Shown here: positions 1 to 7,795 of the stretch, one piece after another
How positions within the stretch are numbered: position 1 is the stretch's first letter
Layout: the number at the start of each line of letters is the position of its first letter
Assembly: GCF_008123515.1 (NCBI RefSeq)
Contig: NZ_VSSR01000072.1
Coordinates: 35,514 to 99,513 of the forward strand
DNA: 64,000 bases
From: Bradyrhizobium cytisi
Lineage (GTDB): Bacteria; Pseudomonadota; Alphaproteobacteria; Rhizobiales; Xanthobacteraceae
Reading direction: 5' to 3'
The notes under the pieces: model-generated
The model's input: only the letters and a program-made list of their open reading frames with translations
Told to the model about the DNA's origin: nothing
The model's database searches: none
Program-made: the position numbers and the translations under genes

Positions 1-260
1 GCGCATTCAAGCTGGTGACGAGCACCGACGCCATCGCCAAGCGCATGCGCGCTGCGCGTATCCGCGACGCCAAGGACGCCGTCGCCAAGGGCGTGATCAC
101 GCAGGCCGAAGGCGAGCAGGTCGCGGCCGCTCATGAAGCCGTCACAAAAGTCATCGAGGTCGACGATTTTGCGCCGGAGGCGCTGTCGCCGATTTACAAG
201 AAAACCGGCGGCGTGCATCAGTTCTTCCAGGAACTCGGTGAACAGAGGGCGGCGAGCTGA
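1..260 (+). CDS. Acyl-CoA dehydrogenase, C-terminal end (partial)
   Basis: The open frame enters from the left edge (first full codon at base 3) and ends with TGA at 258-260. The visible 85 residues begin AFKLVTSTDAIAKRM and resemble the C-terminal helical extension of the long FadE-type acyl-CoA dehydrogenases, which introduce the alpha-beta double bond in acyl-CoA. The flavin and catalytic domains lie outside the window, so the family call rests on the tail and on context. Its stop overlaps the thiolase start in a TGATG arrangement, which implies translational coupling in a beta-oxidation operon. Confidence 0.65.
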   Translation, partial: AFKLVTSTDAIAKRMRAARIRDAKDAVAKGVITQAEGEQVAAAHEAVTKVIEVDDFAPEALSPIYKKTGGVHQFFQELGEQRAAS

Positions 261-1543
261 TGGCACGACCGGTATTCATCGTCGACGGCAGCAGGACGCC
301 GTTTTTAAAGGCGCGCTCGGGGCCCGGCCCGTTCACGCCGGTTGATCTTGCCGTGCAATGCGGCCGGCCGCTGCTGGCGCGCCAGCCGTTCTCGCCCACG
401 ACTTTCGACCAGGTCATCCTCGGCTGCGTCAACGTGATCGCGGACGAGATGAACCCGGCTCGTGTCGCAGCACTTCGGCTCGGCATGGGTGAGGACATGG
501 TCGCCTTCACCATGCAGATCAATTGCGGCTCCGGCATGCAGTCGATCGACACCGCCTACCGCTACATCCGCGAGGGCCACGCCGACATGATTTTGGCGGG
601 CGGCACCGAGGCGCTGAGCCACGCGCCGCTGGTCTGGCCGAACTCCGGCGTGCGATGGTTTGCCGGTCTTGCCACGGCGAAAGGCATTGCCGCGAAGGCC
701 GCCGCTGCCTTCAAGCTGCGTCCGCGCTATCTCAATCCGATCATCGGCCTCGAGCGTGGGCTGACCGATCCCATCACCGAATTGAACATGGGCCAGACCG
801 CCGAGGTCGTCGGCCATCTCTTCGGCATCACCCGCGCACAGTCGGATGCCTATGCTGCCGAGAGCCATCGACACCTTGCACACGCGCAGGCCGAGGGCTT
901 TCTGAAGGGCGAGGTCGAGACCGCCTTCTCCCGCGACGGAAAATTCTTCGACCATGATGACGGCGTGCGTCCGGACTCGACAGCCGAGACGCTGGCAAAA
1001 CTCAGGCCGGTGTTCGAACGTCCCTGGGGCCAGGTCACCGCGGGCAATTCCTCGCAGATCACCGATGGCGCCTCGTGGGTGATCCTCGCCTCCGACGCGG
1101 CCGTCGCAAAGCACGGACTGAGGCCGAAGGCTGCGATCGTCGATAGCAACTGGGCCGCGCTTGATCCGAGCATCATGGGGCTCGGCCCCGTGATGTCGGC
1201 GACGCCGCTGCTCCAGCGCAACAACCTCACAATCCAGGACGTCGAGACCTGGGAATTGAACGAGGCCTTCGCAACGCAGGTGCTCGGCTGTCTCGCCGCC
1301 TGGAACGACGACAAATTCTGCCGCGAGATTTTGGGCCTCGACGGTGCCGCCGGCGAGATCGATCGTGAGAAGCTCAACGTCGATGGCGGCGCGATCTCGC
1401 TCGGCCATCCCGTCGGCACCTCCGGCAACCGCATCGTGCTGCACCTCGTCAACGCCATGAAGCGGCTGGGAACGCGACGCGGGATTGCCACCGAATGCAT
1501 CGGCGGCGGGCTCGGCGGTGCCATGCTGATCGAGGCGGTGTGA
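260..1543 (+). CDS. Acetyl-CoA C-acyltransferase (thiolase, FadA/FadI type)
   Basis: 427 residues, the normal length for a thiolase. It cleaves 3-ketoacyl-CoA with CoA to acetyl-CoA and a shortened acyl-CoA in the cytoplasm. The nucleophile is Cys89 in NCGSGMQS, the NEAF motif lies near residue 332, the catalytic His383 is in GHPVGTSG, and the general-base Cys413 is in ECIGGGLGGA, so all active-site elements are present. The ATG overlaps the stop of the upstream dehydrogenase, and only two bases separate it from the bifunctional protein downstream. It is therefore the thiolase subunit of a fatty-acid oxidation operon. FadA and FadI cannot be told apart from the sequence alone. Confidence 0.93.
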   Translation: MARPVFIVDGSRTPFLKARSGPGPFTPVDLAVQCGRPLLARQPFSPTTFDQVILGCVNVIADEMNPARVAALRLGMGEDMVAFTMQINCGSGMQSIDTAYRYIREGHADMILAGGTEALSHAPLVWPNSGVRWFAGLATAKGIAAKAAAAFKLRPRYLNPIIGLERGLTDPITELNMGQTAEVVGHLFGITRAQSDAYAAESHRHLAHAQAEGFLKGEVETAFSRDGKFFDHDDGVRPDSTAETLAKLRPVFERPWGQVTAGNSSQITDGASWVILASDAAVAKHGLRPKAAIVDSNWAALDPSIMGLGPVMSATPLLQRNNLTIQDVETWELNEAFATQVLGCLAAWNDDKFCREILGLDGAAGEIDREKLNVDGGAISLGHPVGTSGNRIVLHLVNAMKRLGTRRGIATECIGGGLGGAMLIEAV

Positions 1544-1545
1544 CC

Positions 1546-3642
1546 ATGGATTCGAAGATCATGACCGCGCTCGGCGACCGCGTGCTCTCGCTCGGACCTC
1601 AGCCCGCGGCTGATAGTCCGTACAAGAACTTCAAGCTGACGCGCGACGCCGACGGCGTTGCCTGGCTGCTGTTCGATCGCGCTGATGCCAGCGCCAACAC
1701 GCTGTCCGCCGAGGTGATGGAAGAGTTCGACGCCGTGCTCGCCGCGATCGAGACCGAACGTCCCGCCGGTCTCGTGATCCGCTCGGCAAAACCGTCGGGC
1801 TTCATCGCGGGCGCCGACGTCAACGAATTCCGTGGCGCAAGCGATTCCGCGATGGTCGAGACCCGCATCCACGCCGCGCATGCGGCGGTCGATCATCTGG
1901 AGGCGCTGAAGCTGCCGACGGTCGCGGTCATCCACGGCTTCTGCCTCGGCGGTGGGCTCGAGGTCGCGCTGGCTTGCCAGTCGCGCATCGCCATCGACGG
2001 CGCGCGCTTCGGCTTCCCGGAGGTGATGCTGGGCCTGCATCCCGGCCTCGGCGGCACCGCGCGCTTCACCGCTCTGGTCAATCCGACCCAGTCGATGGCG
2101 CTGATGCTGACCGGCCGCACCATCGATGCGAGCCGCGCCAAAGTGCTCGGTCTCGTCGACACCGTGACGCAGGAGCGCCATGTCCATAACGCGGTGAAGG
2201 ACGCGCTGTTTGGCCGGCTGAAGAAGGCGCGCCCGAACCTCCTTGCGCGGGCTGCCAATTTCGGACCGGCGCGTGGGCTGCTGGCAAAGCGTATGCGTCG
2301 CGAGGCGGCGAAGGCCGCGCCCCGCGAGCATTATCCGGCGCCCTATGCGCTGATCGATCTCTGGGAGACCCATGGCGGCAGCAAGTCCGCGATGCTGAGG
2401 GCGGAGCAGGCCTCGTTCGCCAAGCTGATGGTGACGCCGACCGCGCAGAATTTGATACGCGTGTTCTTCCTGCGCGAGCAGATGAAGAAGGCGGCGGGCA
2501 GCGGCAACACGGTCAAGCACGTCCATGTCATCGGCGCCGGCGCCATGGGCGGCGATATCGCGGCCTGGTGCGCGGGGCAGGGGCTTCGCGTCTCGCTCGC
2601 CGACATGAAGGCTGAGCCGATCGCAGGTGCGGTCAAGCGCGCTGCCGAGCTCTACGGCAAGATCATCCGCAAGCCGACCGAGGTCCGCGACGCGCTCGAT
2701 CGCCTGATCCCGGACATGGACGGCGAGGGCGTCCGCAATGCGGACCTCGTCATCGAGGCGGTGCCGGAAAAGCTCGAGCTCAAGCAGAAGGTCTATGCCG
2801 GCCTCGAGCCGAAGATGAAGCCGGGCGCGATTCTCGCCACCAACACCTCGAGCATTCCGCTTCAGGATCTGCGCACCACGTTGTCGCGGCCGGAGCGGCT
2901 CGTCGGCCTGCATTTCTTCAATCCGGTGTCGCGGCTGCAGCTCGTCGAGGTCGTCAGCCATGACGGCAACGACGCGGAAGTCCTGAAAGAAGCGCTCGCC
3001 TTCGTCGGCGCGATCGACCGGCTGCCGCTGTCGGTGAAGAGCTCGCCGGGCTTCCTCGTCAACCGCGCGCTGACGCCCTACATGCTGGAAGCGATGGTGA
3101 TGCTGGACGAGAAGATCGACCAGCGCCTGATCGATGCTGCCGCGGAACAGTTCGGCATGCCGATGGGGCCGATCGAGCTGGCCGACCAGGTTGGCCTCGA
3201 CATCTGTCTCGACGTCGGCGACATGCTGCGCACCAGGTTCGGCGATCTCCTGCCGCCGACGCCGGCCTGGCTGCGCGAGAAGGTTGCTAAGGGCGAACTC
3301 GGCCGCAAGACCGGCAAGGGGTTTTATACCTGGAAGGACGGCAAGGCGGAGAAGACGCCATTGCCCGAGACCGGTCCGCGCGTCACCGACCAGATGATCG
3401 ACCGCCTGGTGCTGCCGATGTCCAACGTCTGCGTCGCGTGCCTGCGCGAAGGCATCGTCGACGATCCCGATGTGGTCGACGGCGCCATGATCTTCGGCAC
3501 GGGTTATGCGCCGTTCCGCGGTGGGCCGCTGAACTATGCGCGTGCACGCGGCGTGGAGAATGTCGTATCCACCATGCGCGCGCTGGCCGAACGATTCGGC
3601 GAACGCTTTGCGCCCGACCCGGGCTGGGACAGTTTCAAGTGA
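1546..3642 (+). CDS. Bifunctional enoyl-CoA hydratase / 3-hydroxyacyl-CoA dehydrogenase (FadB/FadJ-like)
   Basis: 698 residues. The N-terminal crotonase domain (about 30-230) has the oxyanion-hole segment SGFIAGADVNEF and the two catalytic glutamates Glu139 (GGGLE) and Glu159 (PEVMLG). The NAD-binding domain starts at the GAGAMGG motif (330-336), and the dehydrogenase segment HFFNPVSRLQLVEVV follows, then two C-terminal 3HCDH domains. It hydrates enoyl-CoA and oxidises the hydroxyacyl-CoA, feeding the thiolase encoded just upstream. I start at ATG 1546, two bases after the thiolase stop; an in-frame start at 1495 would run into the thiolase gene. The substrate chain-length range cannot be read from the sequence. 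Confidence 0.93.
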   Translation: MDSKIMTALGDRVLSLGPQPAADSPYKNFKLTRDADGVAWLLFDRADASANTLSAEVMEEFDAVLAAIETERPAGLVIRSAKPSGFIAGADVNEFRGASDSAMVETRIHAAHAAVDHLEALKLPTVAVIHGFCLGGGLEVALACQSRIAIDGARFGFPEVMLGLHPGLGGTARFTALVNPTQSMALMLTGRTIDASRAKVLGLVDTVTQERHVHNAVKDALFGRLKKARPNLLARAANFGPARGLLAKRMRREAAKAAPREHYPAPYALIDLWETHGGSKSAMLRAEQASFAKLMVTPTAQNLIRVFFLREQMKKAAGSGNTVKHVHVIGAGAMGGDIAAWCAGQGLRVSLADMKAEPIAGAVKRAAELYGKIIRKPTEVRDALDRLIPDMDGEGVRNADLVIEAVPEKLELKQKVYAGLEPKMKPGAILATNTSSIPLQDLRTTLSRPERLVGLHFFNPVSRLQLVEVVSHDGNDAEVLKEALAFVGAIDRLPLSVKSSPGFLVNRALTPYMLEAMVMLDEKIDQRLIDAAAEQFGMPMGPIELADQVGLDICLDVGDMLRTRFGDLLPPTPAWLREKVAKGELGRKTGKGFYTWKDGKAEKTPLPETGPRVTDQMIDRLVLPMSNVCVACLREGIVDDPDVVDGAMIFGTGYAPFRGGPLNYARARGVENVVSTMRALAERFGERFAPDPGWDSFK

Positions 3643-3664
3643 GCAGATGTCACGCGAGAGAAGC

Positions 3665-4075
3665 ATGAGCGAACAGGGGACTACCGAGCCGAGCGGCGAT
3701 CTCTGCATCCGCACGCTGGCGATGCCCGCCGACACCAATGCCAATGGTGACATCTTCGGGGGCTGGCTGCTCAGCCAGATGGACGTCGGCGGCGGCGTGT
3801 TTGCCTCGAAGGCCGCCAAGTCGCGTACCGTCACGGTCGCGATCGACGCGATGAATTTTCGCAAGGCGGTCTATGTCGGCGATCTCGTCTCGGTCTACGC
3901 CAATCTCGTGCGTGTCGGTCGCACCTCGCTCACCGTCCATCTCGAAGCCTGGGCGCTGCGGCGGCGCGAGTTGCAGCCGATCCTCGTGACCGATGGCAAT
4001 TTCACCTACGTCTCGATCGACGATAACGGCCATCCGCAAGCGATTCAGTGGGATGATCCGCCGATCGCGACGTAA
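3665..4075 (+). CDS. Acyl-CoA thioesterase, YciA-like hotdog protein
   Basis: 136 residues. The motif NANGDIFGGWLLSQMD (25-40) is diagnostic of the YciA/BFIT hotdog thioesterases, which hydrolyse short to medium acyl-CoAs and release CoA. The ATG at 3665 follows a GAGAGAAG ribosome-binding site; an in-frame ATG at 3647 is possible but has a poorer site. It lies 22 bases after the bifunctional beta-oxidation gene and is probably the last gene of that operon. A role in recycling CoA or relieving acyl-CoA build-up during fatty-acid oxidation is inferred from position. Confidence 0.88.
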   Translation: MSEQGTTEPSGDLCIRTLAMPADTNANGDIFGGWLLSQMDVGGGVFASKAAKSRTVTVAIDAMNFRKAVYVGDLVSVYANLVRVGRTSLTVHLEAWALRRRELQPILVTDGNFTYVSIDDNGHPQAIQWDDPPIAT

Positions 4076-4228
4076 TTTCGCGCGGCGCCTTGTCCCATCT
4101 CACGAAACAGCACCGTGAAACGCGGCGCTGGTGAGTGAGCATGCCGCGGCATTGCCAACAACCAGTCATAAAACGGATGAGGTTCCGGCGTACTCAAAAG
4201 CGCGTCGATTCGGGGTGGAAACGGCCGA

Positions 4229-4254
4229 TTTGCCCTTGGGAACCTTTGGGCAAA
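4229..4254. other. Inverted repeat TTTGCCC/GGGCAAA
   Basis: Seven-base arms TTTGCCC (4229-4235) and GGGCAAA (4248-4254) with a 12-base spacer lie 39 bases before the start of the small gene at 4293. It could be a hairpin or a dyad operator for that gene. I see nothing else supportable in the 217-base gap between 4076 and 4292. Confidence 0.3.
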
Positions 4255-4292
4255 ACCGTCGTTATTTGCCCGCACTGAGGAATCTACGGGCC

Positions 4293-4484
4293 ATGCCGGA
4301 CAGCTACATCATCGAAGTTAACTCTCAGACCGCGGGCATCGTCGTCCGCGGCGACGGAGGTTATTGCTTCTTCGCCTCGTCTCACCCGTTCAATCGCCTC
4401 GAAGGCCAGATATTCCGCAATGCGCGCGAAGCCGAACGCGCCGCGCGCAAGCTGGTTAGCGGCGATGTGGAGGAGGCGGCGTAA
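4293..4484 (+). CDS. Small conserved hypothetical protein (63 aa)
   Basis: The 63-residue protein starts MPDSYIIEVNSQTAGIVVR and ends in a basic/acidic helix (NAREAERAARKL). The open frame extends upstream to 4131, but that extension is low-complexity and I judge the ATG at 4293 to be the real start. The beta-rich first half followed by a helix resembles small rhizobial proteins of unknown function. It has no signal peptide or membrane segment, so it is presumably cytoplasmic. A palindromic repeat follows immediately. No function is proposed. Confidence 0.6.
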   Translation: MPDSYIIEVNSQTAGIVVRGDGGYCFFASSHPFNRLEGQIFRNAREAERAARKLVSGDVEEAA

Positions 4485-4490
4485 CCTCTG

Positions 4491-4592
4491 TCATTCCGGG
4501 TCGTGCAAAGCGCGAGCCCGGAATCCATTTCGGCTGAGAATACGTCGCTCGATGGATTCCGGGCCCGCGCCCTTCGGCGCGTCCCGGAATGA
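4491..4592. repeat. Palindromic intergenic repeat (CATTCCGGG family)
   Basis: A nested palindrome. Outer arms TCATTCCGGG (4491-4500) and CCCGGAATGA (4583-4592) enclose inner 19-base arms at 4510-4528 and 4552-4570 that match except for one base. Transcribed, it would fold into a long cruciform-like hairpin. It lies between the small gene and the convergent SnoaL-like gene, where it could also end transcription from both sides. It has the form of the dispersed palindromic repeats common in Bradyrhizobium chromosomes. Confidence 0.8.
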
Positions 4593-4601
4593 CCGCATTG
4601 G

Positions 4602-5054
4602 TCACAACTTCGTCGCTGCGCGCGACAAGAGTTTCCACTCGTCGCCCTGCTTTTGCCAGTTCATCAGGATGTGAAGGTTGGTCGGCACTTTTTTCCCATC
4701 GGCCGCCATCTCCTGCTCCGCGACCCAGTGGAAGCGCACGATCGCGGCCGGGCCGACGACCTTGATGGTCGGGTCCTGATAGGCGATCGAGAGAAACTTC
4801 GATTTGCCGTCGGTGGCATTGGTGATGAAGGTCGCCTTGTCCTCGACCTTGCCGCTGGAATGGCTGTAGCTGAGATCGTCCCAGCACAGTGCGCCGAGCG
4901 CCTTCGGGTCGGCCGCGATCTGGGCGAGGCGGAAGGCCTCGACCTGCTTCGCCACGGCTTCTTCGTCCGCTGAAGCAGCGAGCGCCGGTGTCGAGAGCGC
5001 AAGCGCGGAGACGGCGAGAGTCGAGAGAGCCAGATCGCGTCGGTTGATCGTCAT
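4602..5054 (-). CDS. Secreted SnoaL-like / DUF4440 (NTF2-fold) protein
   Basis: 150 residues. The N-terminus MTINRRDLALSTLAVSALALSTPALA is a twin-arginine-like signal peptide. The rest has the NTF2-fold pattern of DUF4440/SnoaL proteins (EAVAKQVEAFRLAQIAADPKAL, then VRFHWVAEQ and a C-terminal WKLLSRAATKL strand). The ATG at 5054 follows a perfect AGGAGG box; a longer reading to 5141 is unlikely. Such domains form small conical cavities and may be enzymes or binding proteins; the ligand is not predictable. It is a single-gene unit, divergent from the HAD gene. Confidence 0.8.
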   Translation of the reverse strand: MTINRRDLALSTLAVSALALSTPALAASADEEAVAKQVEAFRLAQIAADPKALGALCWDDLSYSHSSGKVEDKATFITNATDGKSKFLSIAYQDPTIKVVGPAAIVRFHWVAEQEMAADGKKVPTNLHILMNWQKQGDEWKLLSRAATKL

Positions 5055-5208
5055 CGTTTCCTCCTTTTTGATCTTGCATGGAGTGTTGCAGCCGCGCGCG
5101 GCTTTGTCGAGTGGCGCGTAGTCGTCATGCGCATGCGTCATTGCGCGCGCGAGGCTCTATTGATACGTCTTCGGCATTGATGCGTGTCGCATTCGGGAAG
5201 GTACGGAC

Positions 5209-5883
5209 ATGATCGAGAGTCTCGGCAGGGCATTGCTGTTCGACATCGACGGCACGCTTGCCAACACCGACCCGCTGCACCTGAAGGCGTTCAACCAGGT
5301 GCTCGGTCCTCACGGTCATGTTTTCGACCACGCGCGCTTCTCCAGGGAGCTGCAGGGCTTCGCCAACGTGTCGATCGGGCAGCGTTTTCTGCCCGATGAA
5401 ACGTTGGAGCGGCGCGCAGCGATCCTCGGTGAAAAGGAAGAAGTGTTCCGCACGCTGGTCGTGGGGCAGATCGAGCCGTTGCCGGGCCTGACGGCGCTGC
5501 TCGACCGCGCGGATGCCGCCGGCATACCCATGGTTGCCGTCACCAACGCGCCGCGCCTCAACGCCGAGCTGCTGTTGTCCGGCCTTGGCATTACGCAGCG
5601 CTTCAAGGCGCTCGTGATCGGCGACGAGCTGCCGCACGGCAAGCCGCATCCGCTGCCCTATCAGGAGGGGCTGCGTTTCGTCGCCGCCAGCGCCTCTGCC
5701 TCGATCGCCTTCGAGGATTCCCGCTCCGGCGTGCAGTCGGCGGCCGCCGCCGGCATTCCCACCATCGGCATCCGGACCAGCCTCAGCGACGCTGACCTTG
5801 TTGGCGCAGGCGCGGTTGCCTCCGCGAGCGCCTTCGACGATCCCGAGTTGCTCGTGCGGCTCGCAGCTGCGATGGCGTGGTGA
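5209..5883 (+). CDS. HAD-superfamily phosphatase / phosphomutase-like hydrolase
   Basis: 224 residues of the HAD subfamily with a helical cap (beta-phosphoglucomutase/phosphatase type). Motif I is FDIDGTLANT (nucleophile Asp12, acid/base Asp14), motif II is VTNAP, motif III includes the GKPHP lysine, and motif IV is FEDSRSG. The protein is complete and cytoplasmic. It lies 90 bases upstream of a GlpR-type repressor and on the same strand, so a sugar phosphate or glycerol phosphate is a reasonable but unproven substrate. Confidence 0.82.
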   Translation: MIESLGRALLFDIDGTLANTDPLHLKAFNQVLGPHGHVFDHARFSRELQGFANVSIGQRFLPDETLERRAAILGEKEEVFRTLVVGQIEPLPGLTALLDRADAAGIPMVAVTNAPRLNAELLLSGLGITQRFKALVIGDELPHGKPHPLPYQEGLRFVAASASASIAFEDSRSGVQSAAAAGIPTIGIRTSLSDADLVGAGAVASASAFDDPELLVRLAAAMAW

Positions 5884-5973
5884 GGGCTTCATCCATTAAC
5901 CGTGATCGGCGCGCGCATTGACCGCGCGCGCGAACCGCCGCACCATGCATCGTTCTGATTTGAGGCCATTGCC

Positions 5974-6822
5974 GTGACCGGATTGACCCATCGCCAAGCC
6001 GAAATCCTCAACATCGCCCGCGCCTCCGGCCGCGTCATGGTCGACGAGCTGGCGCGCCGGTTCGAAGTCTCGGCGCAAACCATCCGCAAGGACCTCAACG
6101 ATCTCTGCGAGCGCCGTTCGCTGACCCGTGTCCATGGCGGCGCAATCATCGCCTCGGGCGTCGAAAATCTCGCTTACGAGGCGCGCCGCTTCGTTGCCGC
6201 CGACGAGAAGAAGGCGATCGGCGCGGCCGCCGCCTCGCTGATCCCGAACGGCTGCTCGCTCTTCATCAACATCGGCACCACCACGGAGGAGGTCGCGAGC
6301 GCGCTGACCTCGCATGAGGATCTCCTCGTCATCACCAACAACCTCAATGTCGCCATGCTGCTCTACCGCCATCCCCGCATCGAGGTGGTCGTGGCCGGCG
6401 GCACGGTGCGGCGCGCCGACGGCGCCGTGGTCGGCTCGACCGCAACGCAGCTGATCGGGCAGTTCAAGGTCGATTACGCCATCATCGGTGCGTCCGCGAT
6501 CGACGAGGAGGGCGCTCTCCTCGACTTCGACTATCGCGAGGTGCAGGTGGCGCAGGCCATCATCGCCAATGCCCGCAGTGTCATGCTGGTGGCCGATTCC
6601 ACAAAACTTCGCCGCAGCGCGCCGGTCCGCATCGCCCATATCAGCCAGATCCAGACCTTCGTCACCGATCAGGAACTGCCCGAGCGCCTCTCCACCATCT
6701 GCCACGGCAAGGGCATCGAGGTGGTGGCGGCGATGCCGAAGGCGGCGGGCGATATCGATGAGGCTCAGGCCGAAGCGCAGGAGGCGGCGCCGGAAGCAGC
6801 ACCTGTGGTGCGGCTGCGATAG
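5974..6822 (+). CDS. glpR: DeoR/GlpR-family transcriptional repressor
   Basis: 282 residues with a GTG start. The N-terminal winged helix (about 4-58) carries the DeoR signature VDELARRFEVSAQTIRKDLNDL, followed by the LTRVHGGA hinge. The C-terminal DeoRC effector domain includes NIGTTTEEVA and the VVVAGGTVRRADGAVVG segment, which in GlpR proteins senses glycerol 3-phosphate. The tail is alanine/glutamate-rich. The downstream glpD-glpSTPQUV operon on the same strand makes it the likely regulator of glycerol catabolism, acting at the TTTCG boxes at 7684-7751. It is separated from that operon by a toxin-antitoxin pair. Confidence 0.85.
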   Translation: MTGLTHRQAEILNIARASGRVMVDELARRFEVSAQTIRKDLNDLCERRSLTRVHGGAIIASGVENLAYEARRFVAADEKKAIGAAAASLIPNGCSLFINIGTTTEEVASALTSHEDLLVITNNLNVAMLLYRHPRIEVVVAGGTVRRADGAVVGSTATQLIGQFKVDYAIIGASAIDEEGALLDFDYREVQVAQAIIANARSVMLVADSTKLRRSAPVRIAHISQIQTFVTDQELPERLSTICHGKGIEVVAAMPKAAGDIDEAQAEAQEAAPEAAPVVRLR

Positions 6823-6826
6823 CGCC

Positions 6827-7243
6827 TCAGGCGTTGCTCCACGGGTTAAACAGCGCCACGCCCGTGGGTTCGAAATCCCCCACATTGGGTGTGACGACTG
6901 TCAACCCGTGAACAAGCGCGGTTGCTGCAATGAGAGCGTCTCGTTCAGCCCGCGGATCGGGAACGTGAAGTTGCGCACAGCACAGCGCCACGGCCGTATC
7001 GACGGCCAGGATCCGCCCCTCAAAGCGAGCCAGCACTTGATCGTCGATCCACGAGCGCAAGACAGCACCTTGCGCATCGTCCTTGCGCTCGATCAGGCGC
7101 GCGCCAAGTTCGATCTCGAGGATCGAGATGACAGACATGAAGAAATTCGCCGCGGGGACCGCATTGGCCCAGACGACGACATTGCGATCGGCTTTATCCG
7201 TTCGCCTGAGCTCGGAAATGACATTGGTGTCCAGCAGAAACAT
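6827..7243 (-). CDS. PIN-domain toxin (VapC family ribonuclease)
   Basis: 138 residues with the full acidic set of PIN endoribonucleases: Asp5 in FLLDTNVISEL, the Glu of SILEIELGA, Asp of RAERDALIAATA and the late Asp of PNVGDFE. VapC toxins cleave RNA and are neutralised by the cognate antitoxin. Its ATG overlaps the antitoxin stop by one base (TAATG), the usual coupling for this type II module. Its 3' end lies only four bases beyond the convergent glpR stop. The gene appears intact. Confidence 0.9.
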   Translation of the reverse strand: MFLLDTNVISELRRTDKADRNVVVWANAVPAANFFMSVISILEIELGARLIERKDDAQGAVLRSWIDDQVLARFEGRILAVDTAVALCCAQLHVPDPRAERDALIAATALVHGLTVVTPNVGDFEPTGVALFNPWSNA

Positions 7244-7494
7244 TAGTCGAGATCGGCGGGCTTGAAGACCCCGTCGAATGTGCGAGGCGGATCGAAATCA
7301 AAGTCCGCGTTCGCTTGTGCCAGCGCCTCGGCGAGGCTCATGTGTCCGCCGCTCAGACGCAAATAATCGTCGATCGTCAGCAGCACATGGGCTGGGCGGC
7401 CACGATCCGTAATAAAGACCGGCCCTTGCGACGCAGCCTTTTTCGCACCGCTGGTGTCCTGATTGAATTCTCGGCTGGTGAGGGTGGTCACCAT
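7243..7494 (-). CDS. Phd/YefM-type antitoxin
   Basis: 83 residues. The N-terminal half has the Phd/YefM fold signature (LTSREFNQDTSGAKKAASQGPVFITDRGRPAHVLLTIDDYLRL), used for dimerisation and DNA binding. The C-terminal tail is acidic with prolines, as expected for the toxin-binding segment. It is the first gene of the toxin-antitoxin operon and probably represses it through the inverted repeat at 7540-7559. An antitoxin of Phd type paired with a PIN toxin is common in rhizobia. Confidence 0.88.
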   Translation of the reverse strand: MVTTLTSREFNQDTSGAKKAASQGPVFITDRGRPAHVLLTIDDYLRLSGGHMSLAEALAQANADFDFDPPRTFDGVFKPADLD

Positions 7495-7539
7495 CGTCAG
7501 TGCTCCTCATTGCGCGGTGCCATACGTGCCCCGAAGTAT

Positions 7540-7559
7540 ATGTAGCGATGTTGCTACAT
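7540..7559. promoter_or_regulatory. Probable toxin-antitoxin operator (inverted repeat)
   Basis: A perfect dyad, ATGTAGC (7540-7546) and GCTACAT (7553-7559), with a six-base spacer, 45 bases upstream of the antitoxin start. Antitoxins of the Phd family autorepress by binding such palindromes. It overlaps an AT-rich stretch that may include the -10 region. Confidence 0.6.
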
Positions 7560-7683
7560 TCAAGGTGCTATCGCCCGAGTTGGCTCCGGAGTGTCCACAT
7601 GCCGTCCAATCACGCCGATTGGCTTTGAATCCGTCCGTCCATCTGCCTATTTCTGCGCCATTCTGGCGGTCAAAAAGTTCCGC

Positions 7684-7751
7684 TTTCGCTTCTTTCCGCC
7701 TCTCTTTCGTCTTGCTTTCGTTTTTCGGTGTGATCTAATCAAAAACGAAAG
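7684..7751. promoter_or_regulatory. Probable GlpR operator array upstream of glpD
   Basis: TTTCG occurs at 7684, 7705, 7716 and 7723, with a TTTCC variant at 7693, at mostly 9-12-base spacing. The last copies form an 11-base perfect inverted repeat: CTTTCGTTTTT (7715-7725) and AAAAACGAAAG (7741-7751), spaced by 15 bases. DeoR-family regulators of alphaproteobacteria commonly recognise repeated TTTCG-type boxes. The array ends 44 bases before the likely glpD start, so it should overlap the promoter. Assignment to GlpR is inference from family and position. Confidence 0.65.
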
Positions 7752-7795
7752 TAACCCACTCGACGGAACGAGTGGTCGCCCGGGGGAAGCGTCTG

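Noticed and set aside
850..3864. A 1004-residue open frame on the minus strand across the thiolase and FadB-like genes
   Set aside because: It is antisense to two well-supported genes, is rich in Arg/His/Gln, has no domain and reflects GC-rich codon use.
6855..6885. GGGTTCGAAATCCCCC looks like a tRNA T-arm and could mark an integration site
   Set aside because: It lies in the coding end of the PIN toxin gene, and no acceptor, D or anticodon arm can be folded around it.
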